From: Alitta virens
Taxonomy: Eukaryota; Annelida; Polychaeta; Phyllodocida; Nereididae
DNA length: 64,000 bases
Direction: 5' to 3'
NCBI GenBank assembly: GCA_932294295.1
Contig: OW028579.1
Location: 8,492,370 to 8,556,369, forward strand
Shown here: positions 11,501 to 23,700 of the stretch, one piece after another
How positions within the stretch are numbered: the first letter of the stretch is position 1
Layout of the letters: each line of letters begins with the position of its first letter
The notes under the pieces: model-generated
Seen by the model: the letters and a program-made list of their open reading frames with translations, nothing else
Told to the model about the DNA's origin: nothing
Database searches by the model: none
Position numbers and translations under genes: made by a program

Positions 11501-12872
11501 AGAATCTGACGAAGATGGGCTACTACCTGTATCTCCTGATGTTAAAAAGGGTACCTAATTACTTGTTGTATACTTGTTGTGATTATACACATTACAAGAT
11601 GTTTGTTTACACAATACATTACAAAATAAACCAGACTTAATTTTAAATAGACTGGCTATTTCAAAATAGTCATGATCATAGAATAAATATGCTGATGTGG
11701 CTTATTTAAATATAGCATATTTGGATTCGACCTTAAGACCTGATGTAATTATATACGCTGCCATGCAAAAGTTTGGAAACACTCAATAATTTGATTGTGA
11801 CTGAAATTTATCTCTTCTAAAGACTACGGTAGACTTTTTTTTTTAGCTCAAACATTTCTAACTATGATTGCTGTTATTGTTTTGCTATTATTTTCAAAAG
11901 TTTGAAAACTTTTTTTGTTGCCAAACTTTGCATGGCAGTGCATAAATGCTTATCCATGTTTCACAAATTATCTTTGGTAAATACATATGTATGTCCACTT
12001 ATTTGAATTTATTGAATTTATTTTGTTGGAGTATTAATGCGTGATGTTAAATCATTCCAGAAAAGAAGAAGAAGAAAGAAAAGAAGAAAAAGAAATCTAA
12101 AAAATCTCACAAATCGGAGAGTGATTCTGACAGTGACAGTGATAATGGCAAATGCCCCCCTCCTGTGAAAATCAAGAAAGAAAAGGAAGACCCTGCTTAT
12201 TACAAGTACGCTCATGTGCCAGAGGATGACAGTGACATGGTGAGAGAAAGGAAAAAGATCAGTGTGAAAATCACCGTAAAAGAAGAAAAACTAACTCGGG
12301 ATAGACACAGATCTAATTCAGCCAGAGAGGATTGGTCTAGGAGTCCACGAGGAAAGGGAAGATCGCGAGAAACAGAAATGGACAAATCAAGAGAAAGAGG
12401 GAGGTCAAAAGAAAGACAAAGAGATGATTCACTAAAACAGAGAAACAGAGAATGCTCGAGAGAAAGAGAAAGGGACATCAGGGAAAGAGCAAGAAATGTT
12501 TCGCCCAAAGAAAGGGTGGGAGAAAGATCAAGAGAGGGACAAAGGCAAAGATCAAGATCGCCAGAAAGATATAGAGAAAGAGAAAAGGAGAGATCTCGAG
12601 AAAGACCCAGAAAAAGATCTAGAGAAAAAAATATTCTAAATAGAAGAGTAAGGGAGGAATCTAGCGATAGTAGCCCTGGAAGAGATCGATCTCAAGAGAA
12701 AATAAGGGACAGATCAACAGACAGAAACTGTGCAAGAGGAGACAGAATAAGAGAAAGAAGTCCATTAAAAGAAAGACGAGAAAGAGACTATGAAAGAGAC
12801 AGTAGACAAGATAAAGACAGGAGTAGAGAACATGAGAGACACAGAGATGGTGACCGAAGAAGAAATAGATAA
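8559..12872 (+). CDS. RBMX2: RBMX2-type spliceosomal RNA-binding protein (RES complex)
   Basis: Five coding exons join in frame: 8559-8572, 10541-10702, 10827-10956, 11376-11550 and 12061-12872, giving about 430 residues. The N-terminus MNPLT matches the vertebrate family start. One RRM spans about residues 36-114, with RNP2 IFVGGL (39-44) and RNP1 KGFCFICY (78-85). It is followed by the family segment IRVDHCKDYKPPKD, then a Lys-rich run and a long Arg/Glu/Ser tail from exon 5. By family (yeast Ist3/Snu17), it is a subunit of the RES complex that binds pre-mRNA in the activated spliceosome. The tail makes it longer than human RBMX2 (322 aa). It is convergent with ATG4. Confidence 0.93.
8700..9107. 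mobile_element. Subterminal-array transposon, family A copy 1
   Basis: A 408-bp element in RBMX2 intron 1, flanked by direct repeats AAATTACAT (8691-8699 and 9108-9116). The left end reads GAATACAGGTCATTTCG and the right end matches the reverse complement of GTATCGAGTCAC. Inside, the phrase CGTTGACA or CAACTCGTTGACA recurs irregularly about ten times (8725-8960). No ORF. Other copies are at 36532-37193 and 41777-41872. Confidence 0.8.
9406..9966. mobile_element. Mariner-like MITE split by a nested element
   Basis: Inverted ends start CACTCAGCGACATT and extend about 50 bp with a few mismatches. TA dinucleotides flank both ends (9404-9405 and 9967-9968), as in the Tc1/mariner group. The element contains the complete family C insertion at 9543-9879; without it the MITE would be about 215 bp. 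Lies in RBMX2 intron 1. Confidence 0.75.
9543..9879. mobile_element. Subterminal-array transposon, family C copy 1
   Basis: A 337-bp insertion bracketed by a perfect 8-bp duplication, TGTGACAG (9535-9542 and 9880-9887). The left end is GGGTCTAGTCAAGTGG; the right end, reverse-complemented, is GGGAGTATGGTCAAGTCG. Between them the phrase CAACTGGTCCGCC recurs irregularly in one orientation, then inverted in the right part. No coding capacity. A second copy is at 31317-31910. Confidence 0.85.
10023..10135. mobile_element. Family D transposon end (solo)
   Basis: Begins GGAGTAGAGTCAAAACAG and carries five or more copies of the phrase AACGGCCA(C/A) over about 110 bp. It matches the reverse complement of the right end of the complete family D element at 53615-54880. 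No matching opposite end is seen nearby, so it is truncated. Confidence 0.7.
10541..10702 (+). CDS. RBMX2: RBMX2 coding exon 2
   Basis: Acceptor TTATTCAG at 10540 and donor GTAAGT at 10703. Encodes NMRNLQK through WIFVGGLPYDLTEGD, the start of the RRM including RNP2. Confidence 0.93.
10827..10956 (+). CDS. RBMX2: RBMX2 coding exon 3
   Basis: Acceptor TATTTCAG at 10826 and donor GTAAAC at 10957. Encodes YGEIVNLNLVRD through RNP1 (KGFCFICY) to NLNGIK. Confidence 0.93.
11376..11550 (+). CDS. RBMX2: RBMX2 coding exon 4
   Basis: Acceptor TTAATAG at 11375 and donor GTACCT at 11551. Encodes VLGRIIRVDHCKDYKPPKD, the RRM end and family-specific extension, then an acidic linker. Confidence 0.9.
11756..11940. 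mobile_element. Tc1-like MITE in RBMX2 intron 4
   Basis: A 185-bp element with inverted ends CGCTGCCATGCAAAAGTTTG and, reverse-complemented at the right, CACTGCCATGCAAAGTTTGG. The left flank is TA. TGCAAAAGTTTGG-type ends are typical of Tc1-family elements. No ORF. Confidence 0.75.
12061..12872 (+). CDS. RBMX2: RBMX2 terminal coding exon 5 (RE/RS-rich tail)
   Basis: Acceptor CATTCCAG at 12060. Encodes a Lys-rich tract, a Ser/Asp run and about 200 residues dominated by Arg-Glu and Arg-Ser dipeptides, to a TAG at 12870-12872. Low complexity; disorder is expected. Confidence 0.9.
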
Positions 12873-13515
12873 TTCCTTGGTTGAAATGTGTATAAACAGT
12901 GCATCGTCATTATGCTGTGATCCACAGATTACCGTGATTTATTCTCCCTACTATCCATGCTATCAGCAGATCTTTATGGTGCTGCCACCTGCCATTTTTA
13001 ACAGATAACTCCCTTTCATTCATTATTGCAAGTTCAAAACTCAGAGCGATTTCAACAAGTAAACATAGCAGCTGATCACGGAATACTGTAAATCATGTAT
13101 AATGATGACACACTCTAATTGTCTAGACATTTTACCATTTTTTTAGTACATATGCTTGTGCTTTATGTACATTTTCATAGCTTAAAATTATCGTGGAGTG
13201 GGCACTACGAGGATAAAAGGATGTCCTTATGTCACCAGCCATTGTTTTAAATGATGCCATCCCAATTCACACAATATCTTTGGAGAATGTTGATCTTAGC
13301 CCCCTCTGGTGGTGTTTTGATCAGTTCCTGACTGATAGCTTTAGCATCAGCTAAGCCAGCAAATCAGAATAGTCTCAAAATTTTAAATCTAGTTTTTAAT
13401 TAGTCATTTATAAAGTTGTCACATATTATGCATTTTAATGCCATTTTTAGGTTATCTAAACATCTGAGCAATGGTCCACAAGAGCAATGGTTCACAATAA
13501 AACAAGAGTGTATTT
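12873..13515 (+). other. RBMX2 3' UTR (predicted)
   Basis: Non-coding sequence after the RBMX2 stop. The first good poly(A) signal, AATAAA, is at 13496-13501, so cleavage would fall near 13515. Confidence 0.55.
13496..13501 (+). terminator. Candidate RBMX2 poly(A) signal
   Basis: AATAAA on the plus strand about 620 bp past the stop codon, followed by a T-rich stretch. Confidence 0.5.
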
Positions 13516-13529
13516 TAAGTTGTAATTAT

Positions 13530-13535
13530 TTTATT
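13530..13535 (-). terminator. Candidate ATG4 poly(A) signal
   Basis: AATAAA on the minus strand (TTTATT on plus). It lies about 30 bp from the plus-strand AATAAA of RBMX2, so the two convergent transcripts would end on top of each other. Confidence 0.45.
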
Positions 13536-13762
13536 CAAAATATTGCACAAGAATGTATGATCATAATTGTACCCTATTAACTGCTGTATGGATGTATTAA
13601 CATACTTTTACAGTATTGTTACCCTCAAACTGAAATGGGAACAATGAACAAAAATCAAAATAACAATCACTCATGCCAGCATCAGTTGGGAAAAATAAAT
13701 GTGTATTTACAAACACTCAAACAAAATAAACAACTTAAAGAACCAGATACAATGTTTTGCTG

Positions 13763-13969
13763 AGGGCTGTTCCATTTAAAAGTAAGGGAAGGGTGGACAG
13801 GAAGGTTTTTGAAAAAGTGGGGAGGCACCCATTTGATGGCAAGACAGCTAGTGTGCTTTATTTGCATTGGATTAAATAAGGCCTGTTCCATTTAGAATAG
13901 TGAGGAACTCCTATTCCCTCTCCCACTTTTTCAAGTCGTCACCACCCCACTTATAAATGGAACAGCCCT
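13763..13969. mobile_element. MITE in ATG4 3' UTR
   Basis: A 207-bp element with inverted ends AGGGCTGTTCCATTTA, then TAAATGGAACAGCCCT at the right. A further internal CTGTTCCATTTA occurs at about 13882. No ORF; superfamily not assigned. Confidence 0.7.
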
Positions 13970-14725
13970 AAACCAAATTTGGTTAAATGTAGGACTTCAC
14001 AAAGTTGCATTCAATGGCGTTAAAAAATAATGATTTTCATACCCAAATGTTAGGTCATGACAGAAATGGTTGTAATTTCACCGTTTTGTGACTCGTCCAA
14101 GACAGTAACAGTGTAATTTATGAATGCGTTTCGGACAAATGTTGCATTCCCTTTACAATGCTTAGCAGTGTGTAAGTACGATAAATAAATAATGCAGCCA
14201 ATGAAAATAGGATTAGAAAAATACATCTTTTACCATATTTAAGTTGGTAGAATCATTACAAAATTTTCTTATTTTTTTCTTATTCTGAAAGACTTCCATC
14301 AGGAAACAAGTGTTTTTCACTGGGATTATAAATATGGTAATAGAAATGAATACATTTTATAAGGGCTATTTCCAGCAGATCAACATATTCTGACTTTTTA
14401 CAGCTTTATACATGTACATAATAGATTGACCTATCCTCTACCACCCATCCCATATATTAATACATGTTTTACCACAATATTAGTTTGCTATCTCTAATAC
14501 TTCATAAACTAGCTTCATTTTCAACAAACTTAACATTTCAAATATCACATTTTGCAACAAAAATCATATTTGCAATGCTACATGCTTTGTTTAAGCAAAT
14601 AACAGAAGTCTTTCTTTCACATCACAAGCAGCATACGCAAATGTGTGGCAATAAACCAATAGTTCAGATTCTCATAGAATATAACATGCAATGCAGTAAT
14701 TAAAGTACTTAATTGACAGTATGTC

Positions 14726-14784
14726 CTACAAAAGCTCAAATTCTTCGTCTGTGTCAAATAACCTGTCTTCAGAACTGCTACTTT
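14726..14784 (-). CDS. ATG4: ATG4 coding exon 12 (terminal)
   Basis: Acceptor CTTTCACAG. Encodes [19 protein letters not shown] then TAG at 14726-14728. Acidic residues precede the FELL motif at the C-terminus. Confidence 0.9.
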
Positions 14785-17700
14785 CTGTGAAAGAAATGAA
14801 AGAAAATGGTTACTGTTAACAAACCAAATACTTTTCCTTGCTGCAACCATGGACGTAAAAGCCCTTTTACGTCCATGCTGCAACGTTGCCATACATTTGG
14901 CATAACTTGCACATTGACGACAAGGTATACAAACATGCCAACTTTGCCAAGTCTATTTTGTTCAAATTGTGTCGGAGTGTAAAAATATAGTTTTGGTTAG
15001 TTATGCATATTAGGCAAAACACATTTTTGAGGTAGAATTTTACAGAGCAATCATTAGCAAGTGGCATCATCAAATTCCATTTTAAATATTGTGGTTATAT
15101 AAAATGCGCATGCACTAAATAAATTTAATTCATTCCACATACAACTGAAATCATGTACATGGCGGGCTGATGCCTCTGCCCAAAGAAAAATAATAATAAA
15201 ATAAAAATATTGATCAGAAAAGAAGAAAAAAAAGAGATAAGGAATAAGTGTAGTGATAACAATGTATATGTACACACATTCAAACGCAAAATATGGAATC
15301 ATTTTTTTTACTTTTGGCAAAAAACAATTATTTAAGCATTTTAATGACACAGTTTCTATTTTTATATCTCATACCTGTATTGTTACAACGTTCAATGAAA
15401 ATTTAACCACTAGAATATAATTCTCACCTTGCATCTCTAACATATCAGGCGGAGCGTAAGGTTCAAATTTGGGCCAATGCTTTGGTCGATTTTCGTAAAC
15501 TTCAAACATTGGATTTTTTTGGTAATTTGTAACATGTTTGTGGACATGTTCACACCAGTTGTTAAAGTCTGCTTCAGTGTTGCAGAAAAATCCCTGAAAT
15601 AATAATAAACAAACTCGGTTGCCTGGGTGTTATCATCTCATCATTACCTCTGCCTATGAATAATCAGAATATACGCCTAGTAATTAGTGCTAGCGAGTTA
15701 AAAGCAATATATGTATTAACTAGAGCACATAGAAATGTGCAAATGGCGCACAGTATGTGTACCATTTGACAGCTGACCCTATCAAAGCGAACGTTCGTTA
15801 ACTACAATGGTAGCAGGGCGATTTGTCACTGCGCAATTCGTCCCTGCCAAAACAGGGCCATCCATCACCTGGGAAAAGTCTGTTCGTCACCCGGAACTGG
15901 TCGATTCGTCACCCGATTGTCACCTGCACCAAAGTGCTGAATGGTGTGACATTATTGCTGTTATGTACTTGCGGAAAATAAATATCTAACGCCAATATAA
16001 TTGAATTGTAATAGCCTATCTATTAACATGTGATGCCTGATGGACCAACTAAATACAATCGTGAATAAAAGGAAAACACTTCAGCGTACAGAATCATAGA
16101 AAACGGCTTCTACTTGTTAATTTAATTGCTATTGTAACCTAGTGATCTATAATCACATAAACGGCACATGCTTGCTAATTGATATTAAATGAATGCCACA
16201 TTATTATTTTTGACATCGATTTTCTCGTTTGTTTTACAATGTCTTTTAATGCATAAATATGCTTGCTAATTGATATCAAATTAATGGTATATCGGTAAAC
16301 CATTAAATACAGTTATTCTGTCCCTAATTTCTAAATATATAAAGACAAAATAATAAAAATATTATTATTATTTATTATATTGTAATGAAGAATAATATGC
16401 ATATATTGTGTTTAATAAATGATTCCTTCATATTAGGTTTACTATTCCAATGCACAAGTGCATTATTCATATTTAGGTGATGATATACTTATAATTACAT
16501 ATTACTTCTTGGTGCATATCAAATGAAGCATAATAATTTCAATAAAGTCGTACAGAATCACAAAGACTTGTTCTGAACTTTTTCTTTTGCCGGATTTTTA
16601 CAAATTTGTTTTCATTATTGTTGTATAGTTACATATTACTTCTTGGAATTCACACCTGATAGATAGTCTTGGCTACACGTACTCCCAGACCAAGACACTT
16701 ATTATGCGAGTCATGCTTTTTAATAAATTGAACAAAAGTCATCATGCCTTGCAACATTCTTGTCTTCAGCTACTTAATTATTGCATAACATAATTCTTAT
16801 GATGGGTTATTATCTCTCAATTGAAAGTTATTTCAAAAATAGCCCAATGTAATACAGACATATTTTTGACATTTTAACAAATTAATGTTCTAAATTAGTT
16901 TTGGGAAGCTTTTATTGGGGCCACAATGTCATCCATGGAATTTGTTAAGAAAGATGCCCTATTTAATGGACCTGTGGAAGAGTATATAAGTGAAACAAAT
17001 TTATTATTCAAATCGGACGTTTAGGGAATCGGACATTTCAGGTTTGGACGTTTTGGTTGTCAGACGTTTTGACCTGATACTGCTCCAAGCAAGCTAATCA
17101 CTGATTGGCTGTTATATTTAGTGACTACTCATTTCGACCAATCACAGCGCATAACACAAAGTTATTAAAATGGCGGTTGTCACTGATAATTACGACGATC
17201 TTAGCCACGTTTTGAAAGGAAATTGGTTTATATTTTGCATCTTAGGGACAGAAGAAATATATTTATGGTATAAATGGCTGATTAAATTGAGCATTTTAAT
17301 TTAGATGTGCAACAAAGGCGGCTGGATGACTGTTGTATAGATTACTTGTCAACTCACCGCTCCTCGTTTTCTTCCGTAAGGCGGCGCTACGATCCGGTGC
17401 GAAGCACCTGCCTTTCTCATATCCGATTTGCCGCTCCCCCTGAATCGAGGAGGGAAATGTTTCCGCGCGTCGTCTGCATACAAAGTAGTGCGATTACTAC
17501 GCCTTATTATTTTCTTCCAAGAAGCCACCTACTGTAAAATTAATTCAGACAATTTCTTTTGACTTCAACTCTACTAACGTCGTGAAATTGAACAACTTTA
17601 CCGTGGAATTCAACCTACTGCAGAAGGTACTATTTTCGTGAAAAGCACTGAACAAGCGTTCTAACGAAATAAATGGGACTGAACAAGCGGTGTAACGGCG

Positions 17701-20700
17701 TTGCGACGCTTATTCAACGATCAATTTTTTACTATATCCCTTGATGCTTTGCGTGAGTTAAATGAAAGACCGGTGCTACGCACCGGAGAAGCGCCGTCTT
17801 TCGGCAGAAATTGCACCGCTCCTGCCAACTCACTGCCCGCTAGGGGTAGTCAGCTCACCGCCCATATTTAGTAGTCACCGCCTGTATGGTCAGCCCACCG
17901 TCGGCCTAGTTAACTCACCGCAGCCGATTACAATTTTCGACTAATTGCCATTAAATAACAATTTAACGAATTTTTATTGTAATTTGCTAAATCGATAAAC
18001 AATTTAAAATTAAAAAAATATAAAATTATTTTTTTACTGTACAATTTCACATTTCACATTTATAAATAAACATTATTTGAATGGATTTCTTCTGTCAATG
18101 TTTATTATTTCTAAAATTTAATGTTAAATGTTTCCTGATTTATTATTAATTGTACTTCCTTAATACCTAACAAAAAAGGACACCAATCCTCCAAAGAGAG
18201 CAGACCATGAACACATCTGTGTGACAAAATAAACTAAAATAAAAGAACAGTAAAATATTTAATTATGGTCCCAAAATACCAAGTTATTAAAAGTCCATAT
18301 AAATAGGATTGGTCAAATTTTTTTCAACTTTGTAGTCCTTTTTGTGAGAAATAGAATCCATATAATGAAATTATTTTTATCAATATTCCTAATTCAAGCC
18401 AAGTTGAATTTTAAATTTTCAAAAATCGGATAAAAATTGACGAACTTAATAATAAAAAAAAAGTACAAGAAAGCATGCAGGCATCTCCAAGCATGATTCA
18501 GCCAGCACTTTCGCAAAAGTGACGTCATTTCGGGAATTTCTCCACAATAAACTTTTTATATTATTAGGGCGGTGACTTTTTTCTTGTCAAGTCACCGATA
18601 AAAACAGGCGGGCGGTGAGTGGTGAATTGACTACGGGCTGTGAGCGGTGAGTTGGCATTGGCGGTAAGTTAACCTGATACCGTTGTATACATGTTGACGT
18701 CTGTACCATTGACAGCTGACATGAGAGCAAACGTTCGCTAACCACGACGACGACCGGAGAGCATAACTTCGTCAAAAGTTGATCAAATTTCACAAAGTAT
18801 ACATTAAATAAAAGTCAGAACGTCATAGAATCCCTTCCTGAACAAAAACTGTATCCACTCCCTGTCAAAACTGCAAAATTCGTCGTGTTATGTGGCAATT
18901 TCATCGGATATTGCATTTGACAGCTGACATTACCAAAGCGAACGCTAGAGGACCGGAGCGCATAACTTCGTCAAAAGTTGATCAAATTTCACAAAGTATA
19001 CATTCAATAAAAGCCAGAAAGTCATAAAATATCTTTCTGAACAAATACGGTATCCACTCCCTCTCAAAACCGCAATTTTTGCCGTGTTATGCGGCAATTT
19101 CCACGGCCATTTGGTTCTGTTGTAGCAGTGACCTACATAGCCGTCTAGATACGTCACTGCGCATGCGCGAATGTAGTAAAGTAAGGAAAGAGGCCCCCGG
19201 TGGGTTTGCAAAATTGAACGACCAATAAAAGGTATAAGACACCGCAAGAATTCCCCGCCTGGGGCCTCTCGCCCGAACGTGCACGAAGCTGTACAACGCA
19301 CTTCGGTCATTTCCGTCGAAGTTCGCCATCTTGTGATCGGAAACAGCCGAGGGAGCAGCGTAGGCAACAAACGACGATTTCAAGAAATGTATGGAACACA
19401 TAAAACATAACATGAGTGGAAAACACTCCAAAGGCAGTACACTAAAGACGGGCAACGTGGCAAGGCGCTACTACGTGTAAAAGTTTGCTATATACAGGCT
19501 TGAACGTAAACCCGAACTGGCCCCATTGGATTATCATGTAAGTTCAAATTTGCCGCTCGGAAAATGGCCAACCGGACGCATTACGCGTAAACCCCTCCGA
19601 ACAGCAACTTAAGAATTGGCGCTGCGCGCCAATAAATATTAAAAAACTTAAGCGACATACATTGCTTAAGTGGATCAAAATAATTTCTAAACCTGTTAAA
19701 ATTTCTAACAGATAGAGTGCGTCATCAGTATGATATGATTCGGAATTGGCGTCATTTCTTGCTTCGCATTTTTGCCGCCGAACTTCTTTATTTATATTCA
19801 TATTTTTGTTGAAGAAATTGGCAATGTATAGTCTTCTAGCTTCACCCCCGAACTTATTGTTACATTCGTAATTTCTAAGAAATTTTCAAAGTGCAAAATT
19901 CACCTGCTTACTTCGTAAGTGTCCAGTCTTAATAAAATGCTTTCTCTATTTTTTTTCTTTTCTTTTTGGTACTGATTGATTCGATGTTTGTCGATGCCAG
20001 TTGTGTGATCTTGGCTGATACCAATTGGCTTTAGTTGACTGAAGAAATCTGTCATTATATACAAGTGCAATTCACAACATAGATTTAATCAATGATTGGT
20101 GCAAGTACAATCAGTTGATTAAAGACATTAAATCTGAGGTTGGATACCCTTGATTCTTCATAAACTTCTCAGATCCATTCAATTGCTATAATATGGACAC
20201 AAAAATATATTGAGCATTTGCAATATTCTCACATGAAGAAGAAAATATTTAAGAAGGTTAAATGCAAAGTTAGGGGGCGAAGGAAAAAGACGAGGTTACA
20301 CTTTGCCAAGTTCTTAGGCGAAGATACAAAAATACAAATATATATATTGCGAAGTTCTTGGGCAAAAATGAGAAGCAAGAAATTACGCCAATTACGCTTC
20401 ATAGTTTAACGTGATCCACACTTAAATGATCACCTGCTGTGCCTGATTTGTAACAACAATGAGAGAGGGAGTTAATTGTTTGTGCTCCAAAATAGCAGGT
20501 GGCAGCACCATACAGATCTGGTGATAGTGGGCAGACTAATAATGGACATCTGTGAATCACGGCATTATGATGATGCACTCTATGATAGGAAATATTTAAA
20601 TTATATTTCATGGATTTTTTATGGAAATATTTTTAATTATTCTGACATTTTTGATTGTATAAAACAATAAACTGTTCTGATGTCTGCAGCTGGGATATGT

Positions 20701-23700
20701 GTTGTCATGATTATGAATGATTTCTTTCATTAAAACACTTAAAATTTTCTAATCAGTCAATACTGTTTTAATAAGAAATTGAGTTACCAAGGCAACTGAT
20801 GGGTCTAGCTGAGTAATTCGTAGTCTGCTGTGATAGGGACAGTGGAATGTCTCATCAGTTGTTCCTAAGGTTGTGATGTCCACATGGGGTTGTTCTGTGT
20901 GAGGATCCAGGTACAACAACTCATCTCCTGCAAAGGTCAAATTAGCTATTACAATAAAACCCGATGATCAAACAAGATTAAATGTAACACTTAAGTGCAA
21001 CTGTCAAAATTAACTATAATGATTATAATCAAACCCAATGATCATATTTCATTGCAACAAAAGCTTGGATATAACGAATCCTTAATCTCTAGTAGATATT
21101 TAATTTCAATACCACTATAAACACTATCACAATGCAAACCAAAATATCAAATCTTCAATATTTAATGACATAAAATGTGAAAACTAATTACTAATTCAAA
21201 ACAGAGACTATACTAGAGAACAATACTTTATAACAAATAATGCACCGTAGAAAAACTTACCGACTACACCAATAAACCAGTGTGCATGGTTGGGTTTACC
21301 ACCAATGATCCCGACTGACTGTGGGAATGTGAAGGTATTCTGGAAAAAAAAAAGACAACTAGAGCACATAGAAATGTGCAAATTGGCACGCAGGTATACA
21401 TTAAATAAAAGGCAGAACGTCATAGAAGTCATTTCTGAAGAGATATTCGTTTGTCATGAATGACATGAAGCTGTCGAATAAAAGGAATTCGGGTGAATTC
21501 GGCGCAAATACGCATTCTGCCCTTTTAGAACGGTGAATTCTGCGCAAAAAATAGTGAACTCGGCTTAGTGAATTTGGCGAACGGTAAATTCGGCGCCATA
21601 GATATAAAGAGAAAAAAGAGAATGTGTAAAATACGATTAACTTGTATTATTGAAAATGATCAGCTGATTAATCAGAAAGTAACAAACTTTAATTATATAT
21701 ATTTTTATTTTATTTTTTTTCACAATTGCTTGTCATTCAATTCAGCAAGTAATGGGACATAAAATATTGAAAGTTTTATTGTGATGTAAAATAATTTTAT
21801 TTTTTCATGACAAACTCTTCCAATCTATTACACTTTATCATTTCATGAAAAAAAAAAGAAGGAATTTATTAATTATTTAATGAGTTTTTTGTTGTTTTCG
21901 TGGTATATATTTGCATGTCATGTTGTATTAAGCAACACCATATTTTTGCTGAGTCAACATGCACTTCATTGTCTACAAAAAAATGTCAGTAAGTTATTTA
22001 AACCTCAATTGGATAAAACTATGGTTTATCCAAGTTTAAACATTCAGGGCAAACCCAAGATCAACGTGTGTACCAAGAGGTTGAAAATCCTATACAGTAT
22101 GTTTTTGATACTGCTCCAAGCAAGCTAATCACTGATTGGCTGTTATATTTTGGGTCAACCCATTTCGACCAATGACAGCGCATAACACAAAGTAATCAAA
22201 ATGGCGGTTGTCACTGAAAATCACGACGGTCTTAGCTACGTTTTGAAGGCGAATTTTGCCGTTTTCAGAGGGAGTGGATACCGTATTTGTTCAGAAAGGT
22301 ATTCTATGACTTTCTATCTTTTATTTAATGTTTACTTTGAGAAATTTGATCAACTTTTGACGAAGTTATGCGCTCCGGTTCGCTTTGATAATGTCACTGT
22401 CAGCCTCTCCCCCGAACACGCACGAAGCTGTACAAACGCACTTCGGTCATTTCCGTCGGAGTTCGCCATCTTGTGGCCGGAAACAGCCGAGGTACTCGCG
22501 GAGGCAACAAACAACGATTTCAAGAAATGTATGGAACACATAAAACAAAACATAAGTGGAAAACACTCCAAAGGCAGTACACTATGGACGGACAAGGTGG
22601 CAGGGCGCTACGACATGTAGAAGTATGCTATATACACGCTTGAACGTATACCCGAACTGGCCTCATTGGATTAACATGTAAGTTCGAATTTGCCGCTCGA
22701 AAAATGGCAAACCGGACGCATTACGTGCCAATAATAAGCAGTGGAAGATTGGAAGTCATTAATAAATATATGTGCATCTGAACTCAGTTCTTGAGTTCAG
22801 AGTCTTAGAGTCAACATATCTTCTAGCACCAAAGTTATTCTAAAACATAAATTATAATTGATAACAGTGCTCCTGAATAAAACTCCAGGGTTAAAAAAAT
22901 TGACCAAAAATTCTGTTAATGCACGATTTTAGTATATGGTCTAACCTTCATTTTAGTGCAAAAAGTAAAAATATCTGTTGTGAAAATTTTAAGATATTTC
23001 AATTTTAAGTTTTTGGTTATCATACCCCGGAGTACTACTTTATGGTAACAGCTGAAACTGAATGTTTACTCCATAAAAATGTACGTATATGCTCAGATAA
23101 TCATTAAAAACCAGTTATGAAGTAAATATTTTGGTTCATTACACCTGTGTAAAGAGCACATTTCATGTCAAATTACATTGCAAAGTTGATGTCTATCATT
23201 ACGGCTGATTACAAGAATATTCTTTACAAATAAAAAAAATAGATACCTGGTGTTGTGTGTAGAATGCCAGCAGCACTAGGCCTACAATGTAAACAATTGG
23301 TCTATTTTCGATCGGAATACATGGAATGAAAGCTTAGCGCTACACTATACAACAAAATGTATGCAGCCTTTCTTCCACATCATTTCATTTAAATTTTTTG
23401 AATCGACGACGCTCGTCATGACGTTCACTGGCGTGCGTTAATTTTTCTGAATTCTACAATAATCGTGGGTCACGTAACCTCCTGCCAACTTGATCATACG
23501 GCCTACGGGCCTTCGACTATTATATGGGTGTGATAAACCATAATATTAATTTTATCATATCTCTTAATTGTCCAGACAGATTTCTTCATAACTGTTTTTT
23601 AATGATTATCTGAGCATATACTTCCATTTTATGGAGTAAACATTCAGTTTCAGCTTCCTAAACCCAGTTACCTTAAAGTAATGGGGTGTGATAAACCAAA

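Larger units (their letters stand above)
13515..14725 (-). other. ATG4 3' UTR (predicted)
   Basis: The sequence between the ATG4 stop codon and a minus-strand AATAAA at 13530-13535. It includes a MITE at 13763-13969. No other exon is seen, though earlier cleavage is possible. Confidence 0.45.

Noticed and set aside
12212..12508. 98-codon minus-strand Leu/Ser-rich ORF
   Set aside because: It is the complement of the Arg/Glu-rich RBMX2 tail; composition explains it.
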